Source: Palaemon carinicauda (lineage: Eukaryota; Arthropoda; Malacostraca; Decapoda; Palaemonidae). From it: 64,000 nucleotides of DNA. Below are positions 46,030 to 58,600 of the stretch, piece after piece (position 1 is the first letter of the stretch; every line of letters starts with the position of its first letter). The notes under the pieces are model-generated. The model saw only the letters and a list, made by a program, of their open reading frames with translations, ran no database searches and was not told the origin of the DNA. The DNA lies in contig NC_090730.1 in assembly GCF_036898095.1 (NCBI RefSeq), positions 28,824,780-28,888,779 on the forward strand. The letters run 5' to 3'. The position numbers and the translations under genes are program-made.

Positions 46030-48210
46030 TTAAACATGTTTCAAGATGGAAACACCATACACGGTCAGCCAGGCCATTCGACAGGACTTGCTGTTGTCCG
46101 TGGGCCTCCAGGACGCTTACTTCTAGATCTCAGTCCACCCGAGTATAAGGAAGAACCTGCATTTCACCTTTTGAGGAAGGATATTCCAGTTTCTTTTGCT
46201 TTGTTTCAGCCTGTCAACCGCTCCATAGGTCTTCACGTCTCTCCACTCTGGTGCATGCCATAGAATTCAGGCATCTGTGCTACCTAATGACTGGCTGTCA
46301 CTGTTATAGTCAAGAGCCCTGCTAATTCACCATAGGGAGCTTTTTCTCAAATGCTGCAACTTTTTGAGGTTTGGCAGAATCTGGAGAAATCGAATTTTGG
46401 TCCCCAATGCTGTACGGTGTCTTGGTATGGGTAGACTCGTCCCGAGCCGGAATGTTTCCATCTTAAGACAGGAATCCTACGGTTCCAGCAGGTTGCAGCA
46501 CCATTCCTCGAAAAGGATTTACCCCCAAGGGGCTGGCAGAAGCTTCTTGGACATTTGGCCTATCTGGAGAAACTCATGCCTTTCGAAGAATGCACTTAAG
46601 TTTCATTCAGTGGCCACTGAAGGCGCAGTGGTCTCAGTCAGCCGAACCTTTGTCTGCTCTCTTGAGACTTCCTCGAGATGGCAGACTAGATCACGCTTGG
46701 TGGATCAAGGAGGAGAACCTGCTAATCTGTTCACCACTTCAGGTTCATTCTCTGTATTTCTTTCTGTTCTTGGCTGCTTCTCACCAGCGATAGGGAGCCC
46801 ACCTGCAAACAGAACATGTGTCTGGGACGTAACAGAACATGTGTCTGGGACGTGGACACAGGAAAATAAGTTGTTTCACTTGAACTTTCTAAACCTAAAA
46901 GTGGTGTATCTAGTGTTATTCCACTTCAGAGACTGCAAAGGTTACTAGTGTTAATGAGGAACGGCATAACTGTATTAGTGACATTTGTCAACAAGCAAGG
47001 AGGCTCTGTGTCTCACCATGCAACATTGGAAGCAAGTGAACATTGTTTGCCTCACAGCCCACTTCATCCCTGGGAAAAGGAATGTAATTGCAGGCAATCT
47101 GAGCTAACTAGGGACAATGGTTGGTTCAGAATAGTCTTTGAATCCTCCAAATGGCAAAGAACTCCTGATTTTTTGGGGTTCTCCAATCATAGATATGTTT
47201 GCCACTCTCCTGAACCACACTACTGTAACAATGTGTTGTTCTCCAGTTCGGACTAGCAGCAGTAATTGAAGATGTATTCCAACTCTCCTGGAATGAAATG
47301 GACATTTACGCCTTTCCTTTTCTGCCTTATCCGTCAGGTCCTAAACAAAATCTAAATGTCACGAGACCACAGTGTGACATTAGCAACTCCTCTGAAAGAA
47401 GGATTTTTTATAATGACTGCAAAGGAACTTTCAAGATAACCTGGAACTCTTCAGCAGCTGTCTGTCAGACAAAGTGGTCCCTCTTCTGTAGTTGGTGTCA
47501 TAGACTAAGTACTACTCCACTCAAGGCCACAGTTCCCCTGATTATGGACTTTTTTTTTTTTTACTCTTCCTAGTGGAGCAGAAACTTCTCTTTGTCTCTG
47601 CGGTGAAAGGCTATTGCTTAGCCTTATGGCATGTTGTTAAACTAAAGGAACTAACCTCTCCTCCTTGTGGGAGCTCTCAGCTTTGATAAAAAGTTTTGAA
47701 CAAACTTGATCACCATTGGAAATCAAACCCCCTATTTGTAGTGTGATCAAGGTCCTAAGGTCCCTAAAGAGACCTCACACTGAAAACTGTTTTCCTCCTC
47801 AAGGATGCCAGAGAACTTCAAATCATTCATTCATGCAATAGCTTCCTCAAGCTTGTGCATTCCATAGTCTCTCATATCTTGTGTCACACTCAAAGTGATG
47901 GAAAGATCTGTCTGTTAATGACTATCTGTTTGACTCCTCCATATCCTCAATGGGGACAGTTTGTAACTATGTCATGTAAGAGTAGTCCATGAGTATTGGA
48001 TGAAAGAAAAAGTGACCAAGAACACAATTTATTTCTGGGTATGAGACAATCATGAAAGTATACAAATCTTCAGAAGCGTCTACTGGGCACATGATATTCT
48101 TATAAACAGACTACCTTCACAGCCCACTACTTAAACGATTGCACCCCCCGGTCCCTAGACACATTCTCTAGGCCCTGTTGTGGCAGCCCAACAATTAATG
48201 TAAAACTCAA
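46030..48210 (+). pseudogene. DIRS copy F pol and recombinase remnants
   Basis: RT motif A region in broken frames: LLSVGLQDAYF followed by ISVHPS and FQFLLLCFSLSTAP (about 46090-46240). RNase H: VVTFVNKQGGSVSHH near 46965-47020 and TAHFIPGKRNVIAG near 47055-47095. The recombinase nucleophile context TFTAHYLNDCTPRSLDTFSR is readable at about 48113-48172. Multiple stops throughout. Confidence 0.7.
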
Positions 48211-48599
48211 GCTCCTGCAAGACATGGCTTAGTGTTGCATTATCAATTACCTCTTGTGTTTTTTGGTTTGAAAGTTGAATGCCTGAGCTTTGCCGCATTT
48301 TCTGTTCTCCCTCTCTTGGGAGTATCTCAACTGATTGGACACTTAATGCAAGCAAGCTCGCCATTATGGGTAATGATGTTTTGTTTTTAAAAAATCCTTC
48401 AATCATGTACATCTGGCTGTTCTAGATAGTTAAAACCTTTCTCGTCAGGCTGTGACACATTTGCTTATCTATGAGGCACGAGAAGCTAGAAAGCCATGGA
48501 CCTGCTTCTTACGAGGACCAATTCTGATTTTAAATTAAGGGTCAGACAGATATCCTGTTCACTTTGGGAACTTCCTCCCTCCTAAGGAAGACTCCCAAT

Positions 48600-48919
48600 T
48601 AAATGATGATAGTTTGTATTCATGTTGGAATAAACTACAAGTTTTGAAAGGATTTTTATTTTTCCTAGCAATACAAACTCGAGTCATTCAAGTAATATTT
48701 CCCTCCTCTGTCACCCCACAAGTCATGACCAGAAATATTCCTAGCCACGAGCACCGACACACTGGCCATCGAAGATGGTGGGTGATGCAACTGTACCAGG
48801 TTAACATCCCATTGATAATTCTTCAACTGGTCATAACAGGCTGTGTTGGAAATAACCTAATTAAATGATGAGGGTTTGAATAGCTACGAAAAATACAAAT
48901 TATTTTAAAATTTATAGTC
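48600..48919 (+). repeat. DIRS copy F right-end hairpin
   Basis: About 48632-48690 (GATTTTTATTTTTCCTAGC, ATACAAACTCGAGTC) pairs imperfectly with about 48855-48917 (GATGAGGGTTTGAATAGC, CGAAAAATACAAATTA). The block before it (GTTTGTATTCATGTTGGAAT) is complementary to the element's left end, so the internal complementary region is still recognisable. Confidence 0.7.
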
Positions 48920-49483
48920 ACAGAAGTTTTCCTTCATAAGAGCTTTCTCGGTATGGAGCGAATTTTTCTTCATTCTTTTTTTTTGTAAGATTTTTCTATT
49001 TTGTATTGTGTGCTGCTGCTGCTCTTTTCACAAAGCCACACGTATCTTTAAATATCCTATATATTTTACACATTAATTCTTTGCATAACTTATTAGATAG
49101 TCTTTGATTGACGAATATATACACTAGGCAATCACTGTTTCCTATTTGAGATAATGATTTATAGTACTCTAGGATGATGACTACTGTATACTCATCAAAA
49201 TACTAGTGTAACCAATTTTTGTCAATATGGCCCACCACCTATATGATACCTCAGAGAAATCTGTCTTTACTGCTATCTTTTTTCTTTTATTTTCAGTTTC
49301 CTTGTTTCATTGCTCACTTTTATTTCAGTTATTTATTTAAGAAATTAAAATCTTGTTGTAAGGTCTTATTTTTTTTTTATAAATGCAGTATATACGTATG
49401 ATTTTGTGTTATCAGAATGCTTTGATATTTTATTCTTATCGCTTCATGTTTGTACTTATTTTATGAGCATTTATTTGTTTCAG
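48920..49483 (+). other. AGPAT intron 2, 3' end
   Basis: AT-rich intron ending with the acceptor ATTTGTTTCAG at 49483. No repeat recognised. Confidence 0.65.
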
Positions 49484-49645
49484 AGTGCCAAAGTGTTTGT
49501 GAAAAACATGATGAAATATGTACCCACAATTGGCTGGGCTTGGAGGTTCTCAGATATCATCTTCCTTAAGCGTAACTGGCAAGAGGATAAAACGATAATG
49601 GAATCCCAGGTTCAAGAGTTTTTCGACTACCCATATCCGGTGTGG
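49484..49645 (+). CDS. AGPAT3/4-like acyltransferase, exon 3
   Basis: A 162-bp exon (54 codons, phase 0 at both ends) between TTTGTTTCAG and GTAAGTGA. It encodes SAKVFVKNMMKYVPTIGWAW, then RFSDIIFLKRNWQEDKTIME, then SQVQEFFDYPYPVW. This corresponds to the AGPAT3/4 region with GW(T/A)W and (C/L)KR(K/N)WEED, the latter around acyltransferase motif II. The next exon should begin with the residues before the EGTRF motif; it was not found in the remaining 14 kb, so the gene continues past the window. It joins in frame to both 2a and 2b. Confidence 0.9.
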
Positions 49646-50353
49646 GTAAGTGATGACTATTCCTGTATTTTTTTTATGCCAGATGTACTTTTCATTATAT
49701 GCATCAATTCATTATCCTTTTTTTTTTAATTTTTATTTTTCACTTCTGTAAAAGGTTTTTATTAATTCTTCCTTCAAAAATATATAGTCATAATTATTTA
49801 ATTTTTGTCCACTTTCTAATCCAAGTTATATTTTACATGCAATTTGCCAAATTTGTGTCTACGTACTGTACGGTTCCAAAATGAAAGATGCTGAGACTTA
49901 CCGTATATTTTCACGTATAAGAAGGATTAAATTCTAAGATTCACCCTGAAATTTTGGAGTCATTTTATACATCCGATATGGAAATCACACCTTGAATTCC
50001 AAATGGTGTTTATTGGTAAGCTAGCCTAAGCCTTGGTACCATAACTGATAATAAAGGTAACCAAACCATCTTTTCATATTATTGGCATAACGTCATGATA
50101 GATAGCCTGTTTAAGGAAATATTCTATATCAGCAATGAACTCAACTTTTATCGATACAATGACAGCTGACAAAATGTAAACATCGAATTATGTTAAGGGG
50201 ATCTGCCGGTTTCCGACTTTTTTAACGACAGGTTGTTGATATATAGGGGGTTTGTTAAAGGATATTGTGTGGAACTTTTGGGGAATTTTTTTTTGTTCAG
50301 TGACCTTAGGTTTTGTGACGCCAGAGCTTTTTTCGGCCAAAAATGGCCATTTT

Positions 50354-50640
50354 CAAAATGCATCTCCTCCTTTGATTTTTGGTTTTAAGGGATGAGATTT
50401 GAACCATGTATAAAACACATATGGACCTTCGATTTAAAGCCGGGGATTTTTCATTTTTCAATTATTTTTCAAGATATGAATTTTTTTTTTTTATGAAATT
50501 TTCCCGGAAAAAATTTGCCAAAAATCAGAAACTCAAAATATTAAAAATCCCCGGCTTTTTTTTAATCTACCATGTTTCCCTATATTATATATGAAATTAC
50601 ATTAAGATTGGTCCAATACTAAGGGAGGAGATACATTTTG
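50354..50640. repeat. Internal foldback of the TTAA element
   Basis: CAAAATGCATCTCCTCCT at 50354-50371 pairs with AAGGGAGGAGATACATTTTG at 50621-50640. AAAGCCGGGGATTTTT at 50436-50451 pairs perfectly with 50543-50558. The two pairs are nested, so the segment can fold as one long imperfect hairpin. Confidence 0.8.
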
Positions 50641-50779
50641 AAGGTGAAAAACTTATGTTTTGAGAAACGGGCCTTCAAAGTTTTAGGTACATAAAAAAAA
50701 AAGTAAAAGACTGTGTTACCATTAATTTTATGTTTTTTTTTTTTAGTATTAACTGTATTTCAAATCTTATTTTTAATGT

Positions 50780-51378
50780 CTATTGCTTTAATGCAAAAGT
50801 ATTATGAATAGAAATATTAATCAATTGATTATCTTTGTGCCTAAGACATATTATAAATTTGGTTTTGTAAATTGGAGCCTTCCTTCCTTCTGTAGAAATC
50901 GGTGGGCCTTTTGCAGGTTCTGAAATAATTTTCCCTCTGCATTTAGGACATATCTTTTTTATTAGTGTCTCAAATCCATCCCTTGCCAAATGGATCCTCG
51001 GAATTACTTTGCATCTACAATTCAGTATTTGTGATTCAAGTAATTTTTCAAGTCTTGCTTCACTTATTATTATCATTTTATTTTCACTATCGTTGATAAT
51101 ATCAGCCTCCGATCCACTGCATTCTTCTTCTAAAATATCTTTGCCCTTTAGCAGTGATGAACGAATAGAGAGACGATTAAGGGTGGATGTGGTTGGTCTC
51201 TGGCCAGCAGTGATGTTAGCGTGCGCCATTTGCTGCGCGGCCCCTCTCTCTCTCGTTGTCGCTTCATTCCCCTCTATGGCATTTCTTGAATTCTCTGTTC
51301 TACTTCTTCGATGGCTATATCAAATTGGCGTTTCCGCATTGTAGAAGCATGAAGTGAACTCTTGCGCCTTTTAGTCAT
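50780..51378 (-). pseudogene. N-terminal fragment of the TTAA element's protein
   Basis: The open part (51229-50780) encodes 149 residues with a possible zinc-binding pair CRCK...CPKC and an acidic stretch (LEEECSGSEADIINDSENK). Upstream on the minus strand, MTKRRKSSLHASTMRKRQFD (from 51378) followed by IAIEEVEQRI looks like the true basic N-terminus; a frameshift and stop near 51280 separate the two. No catalytic domain remains. The protein is not identified with certainty; arthropod Kolobok-type first domains look similar. Confidence 0.5.
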
Positions 51379-52450
51379 GGTGAAAAACTAAAAACACCGC
51401 AGAAAAAAAGAGAGTTCAGTCAAGGCTAGCGAGCATGAAAAAATGCGACCTTATTACGTGAAGATTTATAGGCAACTGAGCCTCATGACTCATGATGGGT
51501 GTTTTGTCTTGTCTAGTTATAACCAGAAAGGTGCCAATTAGGATATTATTGACATTATATATTTAATTTCAAAGGAAGTTTTTGTAACATATATCACAAA
51601 AACTATACCAGACTAAATAATTTGCGCTACTGGTGTTTTTTGTGTATAAAGTTATTGTTACATTTCAGGCCATAACTAGAAAAGTAAGGCGAATTTTAGC
51701 ATAATACTTCGTGCACACATTCTTGAATGCTCTACGAAGCCATAGAATTTTTTTCAGCAAATCGAATATGTTTCATATTTTTTCGGTATTTTAGGCAGCC
51801 GATCCCCTTAACATATATATTTTTCATTAAAAAATCACCATGATTCAAATTATTTTCACTCTCCAATCTCGCACCATCTTCTGTCACATCGAACATTCAA
51901 GCAGCAACACATTATTATTGCTCTATTTCTTGGCTGCTTGTGTAACATTTAATTCAAAACTAACCTCGTATTTTCTTCTTTTTGCTTGTGCTTTCATAAT
52001 TGTTTTTGTTACAAGTTGTTAAGAATTAATCTAACTTAGAACTGAAGTTAGGAAAATATTTTAAAAATGGAATGCATAATTATTGTTTGCGATAGTTCAA
52101 AATAATCATAAGACCATAAAATTATTATACTATCATTAGCATTGATTTGAAATTGTTGACTAAATGCAAACAAAATGGTTTTCCGGTTTTGACATGTTGG
52201 AATTTCTAGGGATGCAGCAAGCAAATTATGTGTAATAACTTAAGCTTTACTAAAAGCTCTTAATATCATTAATTATCACTTGCATTTATAAATGTGTTTG
52301 TTCATTATGATCGGGGATAAAATGTAAAAAAAAAAAACAATATTTTCTGTATTAGCCGGTGTTTTTTTCGGAAAACAATATAAAATCGCTCTTATTTCAT
52401 TTTGAATTTCTAAGGATAAAGTAAGTAAAACAACATTAGTAATACCATCA

Positions 52451-53149
52451 TTAACCCTTTTGTTTCGATGACATCGGTATATGTCAAAACATGCCTGGTA
52501 ATATATATCGTGACGGGATACGTCATCATCATCATCATTATTATCATAGCCACGAAACTACGAAAGAGTGTAGCACATGGTTGTATATCACACATAGTTC
52601 ATGCTCGGGAAATTTCACTAAAAAATCTTTTCTCCTTAATATTAGCCCCTCCTCTTGTCTTCAACCAACCAGCAAAGTCTTGGGGATACTAGCCTTTATT
52701 TCTGATTATGTAAGAGCTATTTTAGTTCATTTTTTTGTCACCATACGATACTCACACCACACACTGTAACCAGTGACGATATTCCCTACCTGAAGCATTA
52801 CTCAACCCCCCTCCCATGACACCTCCCCAGCTTGGAGATGTAGCATATCTGATCCTACCACCAACCAAAATACTTGCGATTCTAGTCCTTGTTCATGGTT
52901 ATATAAGGTCTATCTTTTTGTATATTCAATGTCGCCATAGTGTTCAAATCACAGAGAAAGACTCTCCGCTTATGACTACAAGTCCCACTCACAACGAGAC
53001 AAAAACCTGCCAGTAATGCAAATTGTTGACACACAAGATTTGTCTTTTTACTGATTTTATTGTTTTTCAAAACTATCATTTCTAAAAAATATCATGTCTT
53101 ACGTATTTCATGTAAGTATTGTTCATGCGTGCGTGTGCGTGTGACAAAT
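52451..53149. other. Unrecognised sequence
   Basis: Contains a short ATC/ATT run near 52513-52545. No coding frame or known repeat recognised. Confidence 0.45.
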
Positions 53150-54270
53150 CTTTTGGAGTTTTTCCACAGCATGTTTAGCATTTATGACAATAGTAGGACA
53201 GTAGACATCATATACCTAGAGTTTCAAAAGGCTTTTGACAAAGTTCCTCATAAAGAATTAATGGTCAAAATTAGCGCCCTAGGCATCATTGACGAGCTAG
53301 CTGAATGGATCGAAGATTGGCTAACAAACAGAAAACAGAGAGTTGTAATCAATGGAGAAGCTTCAGAGTGGGCAGCTGTTACAAGCGAAGTACCTCAAGG
53401 ATCTGTCCTTGTACCGTTGCTATTTCCGATCTATATTAACAACATATATTTTGAATTAACTAGTAGAATGGCCTAATTTGCCGATGATACTAAACAAGGC
53501 ATAAATGCTGTAAACTCAGAAGACGTAGAACCCTTAAAAGAGAATATAATGAAGCTAGGAGAATTGTCCAGAAAATGGCAAATGCCTTTCAACTGAGGGA
53601 AATGTGAAGTCATCCACATAGGTTATAGTAACCCACAATCAGATTACTCACTGCTGACTAATGAAATAAAAAGTGTGGACCAAGAGGAAGATCCCGGTAT
53701 TATTATCAGTAAAGATTTGAAGTTCACCAAAGAGCATAAAAGCTGGAAGAAAGCACAAAAACTAAAAGGCTACATAAAGAGAATTCAAATACAGATACAA
53801 AGACACTGTATTACAGCTGTACACATCACTAGTAAGACCCCATCTAGAAAACAAAGTCAAATTCTGGGCTCCAAGTATTCAGAAGGATATAGATAGACTG
53901 GGAGCAGTACAAGCTAGGGTCACCAAACTAGTTCCAACACTTAAGCAATTTGGGAATAGACAGAGGATGGAACGTTTGAACTTATTTGATCTACAAACTC
54001 GACGACTAAAGGGACAGTTAATAGAAGCATTCTAAATTCTTAAAGGAATAACAAATGTAGATTACATTATCTATTCACGCTTAGCACTAATCAGTCCAGA
54101 GGTAACGGATACAAATTGGAATTGAAAAGATATAACAACATTCAATGTGGCAAATTCTTTGCATACAAAATAATGAATACTTGGAACAGACTTCCAGCAG
54201 ATGTAGTAAACAATATCACGGTAAACAAGTTCCAGAATAAGTTAGACAAGATCCATAAGAACTAAATGCT
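53150..54270 (+). pseudogene. LINE reverse transcriptase relic (CR1/jockey type)
   Basis: The open part (53060-53476) gives YLEFQKAFDKVPHKELMVKI (motif A, with the acidic residue replaced by E), LTNRKQRVVINGEASEW and SEVPQGSVLVPLLFPIYINN, the motif B of CR1/jockey-type LINEs. After a stop, FADDTKQGINAV (about 53478-53513) is the catalytic box. C-terminal remnants KLVPTLKQFGNRQRMERLNL and FDLQTRRLKGQLIEAF follow near 53930-54030. Several stops and frame changes; inactive. The clade is not certain. Confidence 0.75.
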
Positions 54271-54351
54271 AAAACTAAATCTCTCTACCAAATAGCAGAT
54301 GGAGTCTCCGTGGACAGACTAAAAAATCTTTGAGACATCTAAAATCCTTGC

Positions 54352-54552
<201 letters not shown>

Positions 54553-54640
54553 ATGTATGTATATCTATCTATCTTGTGTCATCAGTGTCTTGTCTATTGT
54601 ATATACACCTTATAAGTTATACAATATAGAACACTTTTTG

Positions 54641-54873
54641 TGTCAAAGGAAATTAATGGATATTTTCATTATATATCTGTATAACGTAAAATCCATTAAT
54701 ACTGTTGTGTATTTTTATATCTTTCAACGACTATCGTGGAAATATTTCGGAATAACATAGTTACTTCAATGAATGTAGGTAGTTTTTTTTATACATAAAA
54801 TTCCAGTGCTTTACCTTACCTTATCATTATACATGACAGAATACTTCTTGTGTCAAAGAAAATAAATGGATAT
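54641..54873. repeat. 210-bp tandem repeat, split by DIRS copy C
   Basis: TGTCAAAGGAAATTAATGGA at 54641 recurs as TGTCAAAGAAAATAAATGGA at 54851, a 210-bp period. The second unit is cut after GGATAT at 54873 and resumes at 62694 (TTTCATT..., TACGTAAAGTCCATT), continuing to about 62870. Confidence 0.82.
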
Positions 54874-55699
54874 TTGTTCCGTAACCGAAATACAAACCAC
54901 GCTATTTACATAGGGTATTACTTTCGGCGTAGCTGAAATGACGAGCCATTAGATTTTAACGAGGGTTAAACTACCCCCGCGCTAGTTAGCACGGGGGTAG
55001 GGGAGGGGTAGCTAGCTACCCCTCCCCCCCACACACTGGTGAGCTGCCTCACTTCACTTTTGGCTCGGACGATGAGCAGACGTCTCTGTCCCGTCCTTGC
55101 ATGGCAGCCATTAATGTTTTGTCTTTGCTTAATTACTTAATATATATGTAAACATTCTTATGTTTATGTATATATTTGAGTATAGAAATACCGTAAGTTT
55201 CCTTTTCAGTGTTTGTGCTGTGTGTGTGTGTGTGTGTGTGTAGGAAGTCCACTCAATTGTACGACAACTTCTCCGTGTGGTCCCAGGCCCCACGGTGACA
55301 TTTCATGGGTCGCGATCTCTCCCTTGGTCCTTCGGTCTTCCCTTCGGCGGGCGCCGTGGAGAATCGTCATCGCTGGACTTTATTTATTAATCTGTTTCTC
55401 CGCTGTTCCTCCTTCCGTACGGGGAACTTGGTCTATCAGCATAGGGAACATGGGAGTTTAGTTTGACTACGGTCTCTCTCTCTCTCTCTCTTGAGGTCGT
55501 TCACCCTTTTATTACTAATACGTATTACGGTAGCTTCCTTCCCGTTGCGGGTTGAGTTGCTACTCCGTTTATTTTGTCTCAATTATTGTTAATCAAATCT
55601 AATTGTATTTGTTAACTTTTCAGCTTCTGTGTAGAACGCTTCCCTTCGGGGTTCATTCGTTCTTACTATTAGTGAACATTCTTAGATGAATTACATAAT

Positions 55700-58600
55700 T
55701 ATAATTGTTATAATTCTGTTTTTGTTACAGTTCTCCGCCTTCCCCCTCTTCCCGTGAGTGTCAGTGGGGGGAGGAGGGCGCATTCCTGGTGCATAATTCT
55801 TATGTTCTTTTCCCTTGGGGTTTCTCTTCGGAGTTCCCCCGGGGGAATAAATGTTAACTAATTATTTTATTTTCACAGTTAACTATCTAGTTTTTTCGTT
55901 GCCTAATGTGCCAACGAAGCAGAGCTGTCCTGTTTGGGCCTGGGGAGTATGCTGTTGCCGCCTCCTCTACGACCTTGTCATGGGCGTGTTCCCTTCTACT
56001 AGAAGTTCTCCCGTGACAGCTGTCAGCTCCTTAGTTCATTTAGAACGCTCAGAAGGTTCGCCTCTATGGGTGGGTAACTTCCCTTCCGAGGGAGGTTCCC
56101 TTCTCAGGTATGAGTTTTTTTTTCCCCTTCAGGGGGGGCAACTTCTCTTACCTTAATAATTCCTGAGCGACCGCTTTTGTAACCATGCTCGAGGGGCTGA
56201 GCGGTTGCAAGGCCGGACCATGGAATTCGTGCGATTATGCTCTTGGTGCTGAGCAGTCGCACTTGCAGCTACGCTCAAGGGGCTGGGCAGCTGCAGGGGT
56301 CTCTTCTACGAAGTGTTCTCCTCTCTCGTTCACGAGAAGGACACTCATAGAGACTCCTCTTTGGAGGACTCCCCTGCTGTTGTTGCTGATGTTGCTGAAG
56401 GCTCAGTTCCCCCTCCGAACATCCTTCGAGGGGGCAGCTGAGTCCAACGGTCTCTCCTTCGAGTGTCTCTTCCCCTCGGGGGAGTTCACTAACAGAGACT
56501 CCTCTTCGGAGGACTGATGATGGTGCTCCTGTTCGTGGTCGTCTTCATCTTCAGCCGCAGAGGATCCTCCTCGACGAGAACAGACCGTTACAGCTGCTTC
56601 GCTAGACCTTTCGGCAGATCGTTCACGATCTCCGACACCTGCCAGACCTTCTTGTCTTCCATCTCCGTTCCTGGACGCAGATGCGCAATGGGTGCCACTC
56701 CACCCCGTTTTCCGACGGGCACCGGTCCCGTCGGAGCTAAGGGCTTATCTCACAATGTGAGTAAGTCCCTTAGTGCCAGGTTTTTACCTGTGCAATCTCG
56801 TTCTCCTGCGCGCTCGCGCGCAGTAGTTCGCAAATGCTCTCCTGCTGTGGATCAGTCTTCTGCTGAATCAACACTCCAGCGATCTCCTGTAGCCGAGTCT
56901 CGCCGTAGATCTCCTGATCGCCAACGCTTCTGTGACCTTCTGTGCGGCTACGCGCCTTGTGCACCTATGGTCTCCTGAACGCCCACGATCGCCTGCTCTC
57001 CGGTGCTCATCTGATCGCTCTTTTCTTATGTGCGCAATGCGCGCCAACGTTCGCCCTCACGCCCACGATCTCCGGATCTGGGCGCAAGCAGGGAGATTAT
57101 TTCTTCACTGAACTCCACGTTCACCTGCTCGCCAGCGCACATCTGCGCCCCTTTCCTGATGTGCGCAATACGCGCCAACGTTTGCCCACGCGCCCATGAT
57201 CTTCGGATCTGGGCGCAGGCAAGGAGTTTATTCCTTCGCCTCCTCGCCGACGATCTCTCTGGTTCTGCACCCTCGCTGATATCTTCTGGCCGCTTATATC
57301 TTCTGGCCACGCAAGTACGCGCCTACGATCTCCCGGTTCCTGCCTCGTCGCGCGCAGTTCAAGAAGTTCCTACGCTAGCGCACAGGCGCTCACAGGTTCT
57401 TCTGGATTCGCAGCGCCCTTCTGGAGTTTCGCGCCACGCGCGTTTCCAGTTCCAGCACGCTTCCACTTCACACCGCGCCGCCCAGGAGACACCTAAGCTA
57501 GCGCACGGGCGCTCACAGGCACCCTTGGGCTCTCCTTGCGCACCACCGATCTCCTAAGTGCCCGCGCGATTCATTGCCTGTGCGCAAGTGTTTTCAACGC
57601 GCCAACGCTTCAATCGTCGTAGGTTTCCTACGCGCCCACGCGCTAACTCTCCTGTATGCGATCGGTCGCTACGCGCCACCGCTCGCCAACGCTCCATCGC
57701 TTGCCAACGCGCCATCGCTCGCCAACGCGCCATCGCTCGCCAACGCGCCTTCGCCCGCCTACAAGCCATCGCTCGCTTACGCGCCATCGGTCTCCTGGCC
57801 GCCTGCTCTCGCCCTTACGACCACATGCGCATCTATGTTCGCCCGCGCGCATCTATGTTTGCCCGTGCGCACCCATTTTGCCAAGACGCGCCATCAGTCT
57901 CCCGACCGCCTGCGCTCGCCCTGATGACCGCGCACATGCGCACCCATGTTCACCCACGCACATGCGCACCCATGTTCACCCATGCACATGCGCACCCATG
58001 TTCACCCATGCACATGCGCACCCATGTTCGCCCGCGCGCGAACCAACGGTTTCCCATCGCTCGAGCGCTAGCGCGATTTTGTCTGCGATTCCCGTCGGGT
58101 TTCGCAACACGGGTAACCTGGCGAGTCTTCTGGAGCGCATACTTCCAGATCATTGTCGGCACGATCTCTCACCTGTAGACGCAAAGCAGCGCACGTGCAG
58201 GAGCAGGAAGAAGCTTCAGAGAGGTCTGGGCAACATTCTTCTCCTTCTTTTCAGGCAGGCCCCATCATCTCTACTCCTCAGGATCGTCCGATCCCCTTCC
58301 CTCCAGCGGGAGTCGCTGACACTGCGTCTGTCAGCCGTCAGCAGAGGAGGCACTAAGAGATCATGGGGGAACCTGGTTTAGCCCTTCCTCTCCACCATTC
58401 CGTGGAAGGGGCTTACCAGGGAGTTTTTCTCTCAAGAAATTCTCCGCCCGGCAGGTGACATTCTCGACTTCGGAGATCTTAAGCCAAGAGAAAACCGCAA
58501 AGTGTGCCATGCAGGCCACTTTGTGGCTGGACGTCTGGCTTGGATCTCTGGGCATCCTTTTGCGATCCGAGAATTTGTCCAAGGAGAGCTCCAGGAAGGT

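Larger units (their letters stand above)
43991..48919 (+). mobile_element. Decayed DIRS retrotransposon copy F
   Basis: The left end (TTGTTCCTATGTGGC, then GTTACGACCAGTTGAAGAAG at about 44050) is the reverse complement of sequence at about 48700-48880 (CTTCAACTGGTCATAACAGG). A hairpin closes the right end. Gag-like remnants fill 44280-45960, RT and RNase H remnants 46030-47600, and a recombinase remnant lies near 48100-48200. It is as old as copy D. Confidence 0.75.
50197..51807 (-). mobile_element. TTAA-flanked DNA transposon, Kolobok-like
   Basis: The 1,611-bp element is flanked by TTAA at 50193-50196 and 51808-51811. Its termini are short inverted repeats: GGGGATCTGCCGG on the left, and the complement of the right end reads GGGGATCGGCTGCC. 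The TTAA target with G-rich ends fits Kolobok better than piggyBac, whose ends start with C. It carries one coding remnant on the minus strand and a large internal foldback at 50354-50640. It is likely an internally deleted derivative. Confidence 0.65.
49646..52450. mobile_element. Old Tigger-like non-coding relic in intron 3, split by a TTAA element
   Basis: About 51830-52450 resembles the interior of the Tigger elements (compare 6150-6720): ATGATCGGGGATAAAATGTA, TTGTTGACTAAATGCAAAC, and the AATATAAAATCGC theme. The sequence left of 50193 (ATGTAAACATCGAATTATG) appears to continue it. No transposase or clear terminal repeats are left. The part at 49646-50000 is unrecognised intron. Confidence 0.45.
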
